Shown piece after piece: positions 30,965 through 35,829 of a DNA stretch of 37,211 bases. A model generated the notes under the pieces. That model was not told where the DNA came from and searched no databases. It saw only the letters and a list, made by a program, of their open reading frames with translations. This DNA is from Oscillospiraceae bacterium. Its GTDB lineage: Bacteria > Bacillota > Clostridia > Oscillospirales > Oscillospiraceae. A program made the position numbers and the translations under genes. The stretch covers positions 1 to 37,211 of the forward strand of contig JAFXAQ010000045.1 of assembly GCA_017516925.1 (NCBI GenBank), given 5' to 3'. Position 1 is the stretch's first letter; each line of letters begins with the position of its first letter.

Positions 30965-31049
30965 GAATTGAGAATTGAGAATTGAAAATTGAAAATTAGG
31001 ATGTCTGCTTTTTATTCATTTTCAATTTTCAACTTTCCATTTTCAATTA
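30965..31049 (-). mobile_element. Short word-arm element between sfp-like and tatD genes
   Basis: On the minus strand it begins TTGAAAATGGAAAGTTG immediately after the transferase TAA. It carries only about 25 nt of inner sequence and ends with CAATTTTCAATTCTCAATTC before the tatD start. It shows the same placement rule (directly after a stop) on the opposite strand. Confidence 0.75.
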
Positions 31050-31514
31050 TTCTATAATTGCTACCAGGTGGTTTTCTATCACCTGTACTCTCGTATCTGC
31101 TAAATCGAAGCTTGTGCGGTTGGGGTAGCCGTTGATGCCCTCGCCGGTCAGCTTCCCCGCAGCCTCCTTCAGCACCCAGAAGGTCAGAAGCGCCTTTCGT
31201 TTATCTTCGGCTTTTTCATATTGGGCGTATTCATAGGGCGAGAGAATTTTCTCTGCCAAAGCGAGCTTAACATCCCGGCTTAAATCCTCGGCGTCAATGC
31301 CCACAGGCTGCTTGCTCAGGGCGCAGAACACCATAGCCTTTGTGTGGGCGATGGAAAAATGGTAATCCCCCTCTGCAAAATAGGGCTTACCCCTTTCCCC
31401 AAGCAAAATTTCCGGCAGCCGGCAGCCGGTTTCTTCTTTATACATTCGGGCAAGGAGCTGCCTGCCGGCATCGTGACCGGTTTCCTTCCCAATGGGCAGA
31501 TACTTTACAATCAT
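31047..31514 (-). CDS. Sfp-type 4'-phosphopantetheinyl transferase, 155 aa
   Basis: Transfers the phosphopantetheine arm of CoA to a carrier-protein serine. Family motifs are present: the PYFAEGDYHFSIAHTK segment, the Mg-binding VGIDAEDL, and FWVLKEAAGKLTGEG (the W-x-x-KEA-x-x-K motif). At 155 residues it is shorter than Sfp (~220) but has the full core. ATG 31514 is chosen because the frame above it does not resemble the family. The partner carrier protein is not in the window; fatty-acid ACP or a secondary pathway is possible. The -10 of its promoter lies 16 nt upstream of the start codon. Confidence 0.85.
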   Translation of the reverse strand: MIVKYLPIGKETGHDAGRQLLARMYKEETGCRLPEILLGERGKPYFAEGDYHFSIAHTKAMVFCALSKQPVGIDAEDLSRDVKLALAEKILSPYEYAQYEKAEDKRKALLTFWVLKEAAGKLTGEGINGYPNRTSFDLADTRVQVIENHLVAIIE

Positions 31515-31529
31515 AAAATCACCGCTATC

Positions 31530-31558
31530 AGTATAACGGCAAAAGGGATAACTGTCAA
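31530..31558 (-). promoter_or_regulatory. Sigma-70-type promoter of the transferase-tatD unit
   Basis: On the minus strand: TTGACA (31553-31558), 17-nt spacer, TATACT (31530-31535). A near-consensus promoter divergent from yabP. Confidence 0.75.
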
Positions 31559-31574
31559 ATGCCGTGCATAGACT
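31548..31574 (+). promoter_or_regulatory. Possible sigma-E-like sporulation promoter of yabP
   Basis: ATA at 31548, 16 nt, then CATAGACT at 31567, resembling the mother-cell sigma-E pattern (ATA-N16-CATA-cac-T). It overlaps the divergent transferase promoter. Bacillus yabP-yabQ is sigma-E dependent, which makes the match plausible, but the motif is short. Confidence 0.3.
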
Positions 31575-31591
31575 TTTTCGAGGTGATGGAA

Positions 31592-31858
31592 ATGGAACCG
31601 CTGGTACTGCCCCACAAGCTGACCCTGGATGAACGGAAAAGCCTGACCATGACCGGGGTGACGGAGGTGCTGAGCTTTGAGGAAAATTATGTGCTCCTTG
31701 CCACCAGTCTGGGACAGCTGGAGGTGCAGGGGGAAAACCTGTTTTTGAAAAATCTGTCGCTGGATGGGGGGCTTTTTGCGGTGGAGGGGGAAATCTCTGC
31801 CCTTTGCTACACCCAGCGCCGGGAAAAACACAGCTTCTGGGAAAGGCTCCGCCCATGA
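31592..31858 (+). CDS. yabP: Sporulation protein YabP, 88 aa
   Basis: Spore-coat/assembly family protein needed in the mother cell. The pattern LPHKLTLDERKSLTMTGVTE then VLSFEENYVLLATSLGQLEV and LFLKNLSLDGGLFAVEGEIS is characteristic, with a FWERL close. ATG 31592 has GAGGTGA 5 nt upstream; upstream ATGs at 31559 and 31586 are less likely. The stop overlaps the yabQ start (ATGA). The order yabP-yabQ-divIC-yabR matches Bacillus and most endospore formers, suggesting a spore-forming lineage. Confidence 0.9.
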   Translation: MEPLVLPHKLTLDERKSLTMTGVTEVLSFEENYVLLATSLGQLEVQGENLFLKNLSLDGGLFAVEGEISALCYTQRREKHSFWERLRP

Positions 31859-32397
31859 CCCCGACCCAGAGCGTCAGCTTTTTTGCCGTTGCCCTTTTCT
31901 TCGGTGTGGGACTGGGGCTGTTTTATGATGTGGTCAGACCCCTGGGGCATTTGGGAGACCTGCTGTTTGTAAGCGCTGTGTTCTGGAGCTTTCTGCAGGT
32001 GGGCTTTGGGGTCTGCCGGGGAGACATCCGGCTGGGGGTGATGTCAGGACTGTTCTGGGGGGCGGTGGGGTGGAAGGTGACCCTGAGCCGTTATTTTGCG
32101 CCTATTCCCCGAAAAATTTTTGAAAAAACCCGGGATTTCCTAAAATTCCTCTTGGCAAAGGTAAAAAAACAAGTTACAATAAGGCTTAAGGAAAGAGGAG
32201 GTGCCCGGAATGAACAGTCCCCTGAAAAATATCCGGATTGTATATCGGCGCGCCCCACTGACGGTAAAGGCGCTGGTGCTCTTTGCGCTGGTGCTGTCCA
32301 TTATGACCCTGACCGTCCTGCGCGTGGCGCTGCAGGACGCAGAAAAGCAGCTGGAAAGCGCCCGGGCAGAGGCGCAGGTTCTGGAGCAGGAAAATGA
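31855..32397 (+). CDS. yabQ: Sporulation protein YabQ, probably with a shifted 3' end, 180 aa as read
   Basis: Membrane protein of the spore cortex pathway. Hydrophobic segments SVSFFAVALFFGVGLGLFYDV, LLFVSAVFWSFLQVGFGV and SGLFWGAVGWKVTLSRYF precede a basic tail, as in the family. The reading frame then runs 188 nt into divIC with a non-family, Gly/Ala/Arg-rich sequence. An A7 run at 32163-32169 lies just before this. One base fewer would give a stop TAA at about 32179, and one more a stop near 32190, both before the divIC ribosome binding site. A natural or sequencing frameshift is therefore likely. Function assignment is good; the C-terminus is doubtful. Confidence 0.75.
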   Translation: MTPTQSVSFFAVALFFGVGLGLFYDVVRPLGHLGDLLFVSAVFWSFLQVGFGVCRGDIRLGVMSGLFWGAVGWKVTLSRYFAPIPRKIFEKTRDFLKFLLAKVKKQVTIRLKERGGARNEQSPEKYPDCISARPTDGKGAGALCAGAVHYDPDRPARGAAGRRKAAGKRPGRGAGSGAGK

Positions 32398-32512
32398 CCG
32401 CCTGCGCAAATCCATTTCCCAGCTGGGCACTGTGCAAAGCGTGGAAAGCCTTGCCACAGAGCTTTTGGGTCTGGTGGACCCGGATACCGTCATTTTTGAT
32501 ATTGGAGGATAG
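32210..32512 (+). CDS. divIC: Septum formation initiator DivIC/FtsL-like, 100 aa
   Basis: Bitopic division protein of the DivIB-DivIC-FtsL complex. A short cytoplasmic N-terminus (NSPLKNIRIVYRRAPLTVKA) is followed by one transmembrane helix (LVLFALVLSIMTLTVLRVAL) and an extracytoplasmic coiled coil (EKQLESARAEAQVLEQENDR), with a C-terminal ELLGLVDPDTVIFDI segment. ATG 32210 is used because GAGGAGG lies 8 nt upstream; GTG 32201 is inside that site. Position between yabQ and yabR supports DivIC. Confidence 0.87.
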   Translation: MNSPLKNIRIVYRRAPLTVKALVLFALVLSIMTLTVLRVALQDAEKQLESARAEAQVLEQENDRLRKSISQLGTVQSVESLATELLGLVDPDTVIFDIGG

Positions 32513-32521
32513 AAAATACCC

Positions 32522-32920
32522 ATGGAGTTTACCACAGGCGCCGTGTTAGACGGCAAAGTCAAATCCATCACCAGCTTCGGCGCATTTATCGCCCTGCCGG
32601 AAAATAAGTCCGGCCTTGTGCACATTTCTGAGGTCGCCAACACCTACGTCAGCGATGTGCGCCAGCACCTGACAGAGGGGCAGGAGGTAAAGGTGATGGT
32701 CATCGGCAACGAAAACGGCAAGCTGAACCTGTCCATCAAGCGCCTGGAGGCAAAGCCTCAGCGTGAGGTAAGACCGGTAAAGGTTGCCCCTCCTGCAGAG
32801 CCGAAAACAGCTGACCAGCTGTTTGAGGAAAAGCTCAAGGCCTTTATGTCGGAGTCTGACAGCAAGATTTCCTCTTTGCGCTCCGTGGCTGACCACCGTA
32901 CCAGAAGCCGCAGGAGATAA
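32522..32920 (+). CDS. yabR: S1 RNA-binding domain protein YabR, 132 aa
   Basis: Small RNA-binding protein. The S1/OB fold occupies residues 1-75: TGAVLDGKVKSITSFGAFIA, SGLVHISEVANTYV, and VKVMVIGNENGKLNLSIKRL. A Pro/Lys linker and a basic tail ending RTRSRRR follow. The start lies 9 nt after the divIC stop, whose end (GGAGGATAG) provides the ribosome binding site. TAA is followed within 2 nt by a family A repeat. Confidence 0.9.
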   Translation: MEFTTGAVLDGKVKSITSFGAFIALPENKSGLVHISEVANTYVSDVRQHLTEGQEVKVMVIGNENGKLNLSIKRLEAKPQREVRPVKVAPPAEPKTADQLFEEKLKAFMSESDSKISSLRSVADHRTRSRRR

Positions 32921-32921
32921 T

Positions 32922-33103
32922 TGTCGGCTTTGCCGACATCGATATAGCTCCCGTTGGGAGCTTCGATATGCGCTTTGCGCTCGATATGTGCTTTGCACTC
33001 GATATGTGCTACGCACGTGTTGGAGCTATATCATATCGAAACGCGAAGCGTTATATCGAATTTGCGCAGCAAATATATCGATTTTGCGAAGCAAAAATAT
33101 CGA
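32922..33103 (+). repeat. Multi-hairpin repeat family A, copy 5
   Basis: Opening hairpin gtcggc-ttt-gccgac in place of the AAGCTAAGC stem. Then agctcccgttgggagct, gcgctttgcgc, gtgctttgcac and gtgctacgcac are separated by TCGATAT. The core is GGAGCTATATCATATCG. Then aacgcgaagcgtt, atttgcgcagcaaat and ttttgcgaagcaaaa are separated by ATATCGA. It directly follows the yabR stop. Confidence 0.85.
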
Positions 33104-33118
33104 CAAAAAACACCCGAA

Positions 33119-33150
33119 GATTGCCACGCCGCTTTGCGGCTCGCAATGAC
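33119..33150 (+). repeat. Minimal family D unit
   Basis: GATTGCCACG, hairpin ccgc-ttt-gcgg, CTCGCAATGAC. The same flanks at 34497-34533 enclose a different hairpin (accagtc-tgc-ggactggt), another example of hairpin swapping. Confidence 0.65.
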
Positions 33151-33188
33151 GCAGTAATTCACGTTAAGCATTCAAACGAGGTTTATTT

Positions 33189-33887
33189 ATGGCAACAGTG
33201 GTGATTACCGGCGGCAGCCGGGGAATTGGAAAGGCAACAACCGAATATTTTGCTGCCCGGGGAGACAGGGTGTACTTTTTATATGAAAAGGAACATGCCA
33301 AAGCCCGGGCGGTGGCAGAAGCCACCGGCGCTACCGCCATTTGCTGCGACGTGGCTGACGGAGAAGCGGTAAAGGCGGCATTCTCCCGGATTCCCGATGT
33401 GGATGTGCTTGTATGCAACGCCGGTATCTGCCATTACGGGCAGCTGCAGGACACCACCGAGGAAGCCTGGGACAGGCAGTTTGCGGTAAACGTCAAGGGA
33501 ATTTACCACTGCGTAAACGCCAGCCTGCCCTTTTTCCTGAAAAAGCAGGCCGGCAGCATTGTCACCGTCAGCTCTATGTGGGGTCAGGTGGGCGCCTCCT
33601 GCGAGGTAGCGTACTCTGCCACCAAGGGCGCCGTCATTGCCATGACCAAGGCGTTGGCACAGGAGCTGGGAAATAGCGGCATCCGGTGTAACTGTGTGGC
33701 GCCGGGTGTGATTCTCACAGATATGTGTAAGGATATGGATCCGGAAATTCTGGCAGGACTGGCAGCAGACGGACTTGTGGGTCGCAACGGCACTCCGGAG
33801 GACGTGGCCAAAGCCATCGGCTATCTTGCGGATGCGGAATTTGTTACCGGACAGGTGCTGCCCGTCAACGGCGGCCTGGTTTTATAA
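33189..33887 (+). CDS. Short-chain dehydrogenase/reductase (FabG-like), 232 aa
   Basis: NAD(P)-dependent oxidoreductase of the classical SDR family. The Rossmann cofactor loop is TGGSRGIG (7-14) with the NAG motif (VCNAGI). The catalytic set is N in FAVNVKG, S in TVSSMWG, and Y-x3-K in YSATKG. The C-terminus RNGTPEDVAKAIGYL...GQVLPVNGGLVL is typical of 3-oxoacyl-ACP reductases. No other fatty-acid genes are adjacent, so the substrate is open. A weak GAGG site precedes the ATG. Confidence 0.88.
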   Translation: MATVVITGGSRGIGKATTEYFAARGDRVYFLYEKEHAKARAVAEATGATAICCDVADGEAVKAAFSRIPDVDVLVCNAGICHYGQLQDTTEEAWDRQFAVNVKGIYHCVNASLPFFLKKQAGSIVTVSSMWGQVGASCEVAYSATKGAVIAMTKALAQELGNSGIRCNCVAPGVILTDMCKDMDPEILAGLAADGLVGRNGTPEDVAKAIGYLADAEFVTGQVLPVNGGLVL

Positions 33888-33889
33888 TT

Positions 33890-33972
33890 GTAGGGGGCGG
33901 CGCCCTCGACGCCCCGTATTTTTGCGCGGGTAGGGGACGGGTTTCCCGTCCCGCTTTCAGTCCCCGCAACGA
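33890..33972 (+). repeat. Family D repeats between SDR and rpiB genes
   Basis: GTAGGGGGCGGCGCCCTCGA then GACGCCCCG, followed by GTAGGGGACGGGTTTCCCGT and CCCCGCAACGAC. Both halves match family D pieces elsewhere (35726; 11728; 18371). The unit ends before AGGAG of rpiB. Confidence 0.65.
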
Positions 33973-33992
33973 CAATAAAAAGGAGTATACCT

Positions 33993-34433
33993 ATGAAAAT
34001 TGCAATTGCTTGTGACCACGGCGCATTGGCGCTGAAAAATGCTATGAAGAAGCATCTGGAGGAAACCGGCTGTGAGGTTATGGATTTCGGTACCCATACC
34101 TTAGACAGCTGTGACTACCCGGACTTTGCCGCCCCTGCCGCCAAGGCAGTCGCCAGCGGCGAATGTGACAAGGGCATCGTGATGTGTACCACCGGAATTG
34201 GCGTGTCCATCACCTGCAACAAGGTCAAGGGCATCCGCTGCGCCCTGTTGTCCGACGTGATGTCTGCCCGGATGACCCGGGAGCATAACGACACCAATAT
34301 GATGGCGCTGGGCGCCGGTGTGGTAGGGGAAATGCTGGCGCTGGAAATCGCCGACACCTGGCTGTCCACGGAGTTTTCCGGCGGTGAGCGCCACCAGCGC
34401 CGTATCGACAAAATGATGCTTTTGGAAAAATAA
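33993..34433 (+). CDS. rpiB: Ribose-5-phosphate isomerase B, 146 aa
   Basis: Interconverts ribose 5-phosphate and ribulose 5-phosphate in the pentose phosphate pathway. RpiB/LacAB family features are MKIAIACDHGALALKNAMKK at the start, DFGTHTLDSCDYPDFA, the catalytic-loop Cys in VMCTTGIGVSITCNKVKGIR, and EHNDTNMMALGAGVVGE. Full length for the family. AGGAG is 7 nt before the ATG. A terminator follows, so it is transcribed separately from the genes downstream. Confidence 0.95.
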   Translation: MKIAIACDHGALALKNAMKKHLEETGCEVMDFGTHTLDSCDYPDFAAPAAKAVASGECDKGIVMCTTGIGVSITCNKVKGIRCALLSDVMSARMTREHNDTNMMALGAGVVGEMLALEIADTWLSTEFSGGERHQRRIDKMMLLEK

Positions 34434-34438
34434 GCTGT

Positions 34439-34471
34439 AGGGAACGGCCTGAAGTGCCGTTCCCTTATTTT
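34439..34471 (+). terminator. Rho-independent terminator after rpiB
   Basis: Stem AGGGAACGGC / GCCGTTCCCT (10 bp) with loop CTGAAGT, followed by TATTTT. Located 5 nt after the stop. Confidence 0.85.
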
Positions 34472-34472
34472 G

Positions 34473-34620
34473 TTGAAAATTGAGAATTAGGAGCTGATTG
34501 CCACGACCAGTCTGCGGACTGGTCTCGCAATGACAGCGAAAGGGCGAAACGCTTACATATTCCTCTGTCACTGCGAGGAGCCGCAGGCGACGTGGCAGTC
34601 CGTTCTGAATTGTCCATGAA
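34473..34620 (+). repeat. Word-arm fragment and two opposed family D units
   Basis: TTGAAAATTGAGAATTAGG arm, then GATTGCCACG with hairpin accagtc-tgc-ggactggt and CTCGCAATGACAG. An inverted D-like segment (CACTGCGAGGAGCCGCAGGC, GACGTGGCAGTCC) ends it. No gene was found in 34472-34667. Confidence 0.6.
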
Positions 34621-34667
34621 AACAAAAACCTATAGAAAGAAACTATAAATAAAATGCATAAAATTTA

Positions 34668-34739
34668 TTGTTTTTTCAGGAACTTGCGTTATAATCTTCT
34701 AGGGTTTGGGTTGCAGTATTCTGCCGGATGTGGTAGAAT
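34668..34739 (+). promoter_or_regulatory. Two tandem sigma-70-type promoters before the trigger-factor-like gene
   Basis: P1: TTGTTT (34668), 16 nt, TATAAT (34690). P2: TTGCAG (34711), 17 nt ending TGTGG, TAGAAT (34734). P2 starts close to the gene (ATG 34771 after AAGGAGCG). Two promoters suggest constant, high expression. Confidence 0.65.
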
Positions 34740-34770
34740 GTTCCTGAACCAAACATAAGGAGCGAAGAAA

Positions 34771-35712
34771 ATGGAATTTACATACAAGGGCTTGACTGCT
34801 TCCTACAGCCGCCATATTGTGACGGAGGAAGAGGTCAATCGAAATATGGAGCGTCTGCGTCAGCAGAACCCCCGGATTGCGGTGGTGACGGACCGCCCCA
34901 CGGAAAACGGTGATGAGGTGGTGCTGGATTACGCAGGCTTCTGCGGTGACGAGCAGTTCCCCGGCGGCACCGCCGAAAAGCAGACGCTGGTTCTGGGCAG
35001 CGGGATGTTCATCCCCGGCTTTGAGGAGCAGCTTTTGGACAAGGTGCCCGGCGAGGAAGTGACGGTGAAGGTCACCTTCCCGGAGCAGTACCATTCCGCC
35101 GACCTTGCCGGCAAGGAAGCCCGCTTTGAATGCAAAATCCACGAAATCCGGGTCAAGACCGAATATCAGCTGGACGATACCTTCGCCCGGGAGGTTGGCA
35201 AGTGCGAAAGCTTTGCCGAAATGCAGCAGAAAATGCAGGAGAGCCTTCAGCAGTATACGGACCAGCGTGGGGAAATGGACCTGCAGGACACTCTGCTGCG
35301 CAAGGCAGCGGAAACGCTGGAAATTCAGATTTCTGAGAAAATGCTGGAGGAAGCCGCCCAGGAGCAGCTGCAGAATTTGAAGGCGCAGCTTGCCCAGCAG
35401 GGCTTGAACATTGAAATGTACTGCCAGTTTATGAACACCACCGAGGAAAAGCTTCTGGAGGAGGCAAAGCCTGCCGCCGAAAATGCCATCCGCTGCCGTG
35501 CAGCCATTGATGAGGTGGTGCAGCTGGAGGGGCTGGAAGCCACGCAGGAGGAAATCGGAAACGCTTTGGCAGTGATTGCCCGGCACAACAATGTGACTGT
35601 GGAGGACCTGAAGGCCCAGTACGATGCCGCTTTTGAGCAGGCGGTGGTCAACAGCGTGCTCACCGGCAAGGTTATGAAGCTCATTCGTGACCACGCCGTC
35701 ATCACCGAGTAA
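34771..35712 (+). CDS. Trigger-factor-like chaperone/PPIase lacking the ribosome-binding domain, 313 aa
   Basis: An FKBP-type peptidyl-prolyl isomerase domain (about 40-130: VVTDRPTENGDEVVLDYAGF, LVLGSGMFIPGFEEQLLDKV, GEEVTVKVTFPEQY) is followed by a trigger factor C-terminal helical chaperone domain (LDDTFAREVGKCESFAEMQQ to the end). The N-terminal ribosome-binding domain with the GFRxGKxP signature is absent; the ORF starts MEFTYKGLTASYSR, roughly where the linker before the PPIase begins, and 313 aa compares with ~430 for Tig. The upstream sequence is promoter, so this is a genuine short form, not a missed start. Likely a cytoplasmic ribosome-independent chaperone; fhs follows 117 bp later. 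Confidence 0.85.
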   Translation: MEFTYKGLTASYSRHIVTEEEVNRNMERLRQQNPRIAVVTDRPTENGDEVVLDYAGFCGDEQFPGGTAEKQTLVLGSGMFIPGFEEQLLDKVPGEEVTVKVTFPEQYHSADLAGKEARFECKIHEIRVKTEYQLDDTFAREVGKCESFAEMQQKMQESLQQYTDQRGEMDLQDTLLRKAAETLEIQISEKMLEEAAQEQLQNLKAQLAQQGLNIEMYCQFMNTTEEKLLEEAKPAAENAIRCRAAIDEVVQLEGLEATQEEIGNALAVIARHNNVTVEDLKAQYDAAFEQAVVNSVLTGKVMKLIRDHAVITE

Positions 35713-35725
35713 GTCCTGTCATTGC

Positions 35726-35769
35726 TGTAGGGGGCGGCGACCTCGACGCCCCGCCCTTTCCAATGACAA
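35726..35769 (+). repeat. Family D unit before fhs
   Basis: TGTAGGGGGCGGCGACCTCG, ACGCCCCGCCC and CAATGACAAAG, matching 15035-15068 in reverse. A small hairpin gtgcc-gaaa-ggcac follows at 35793-35806 ahead of AGGAGG. Confidence 0.6.
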
Positions 35770-35829
35770 AGAAATATAAAATCATTAACATTGTGCCGAA
35801 AGGCACTGAAAAATAGGAGGAAAAATACT

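Noticed and set aside
31515-31856. Long N-terminal extension of the Sfp-type transferase frame
   Set aside because: It runs antisense through yabP, is Pro-rich and unlike the family; the TTGACA-17-TATACT promoter lies inside it.
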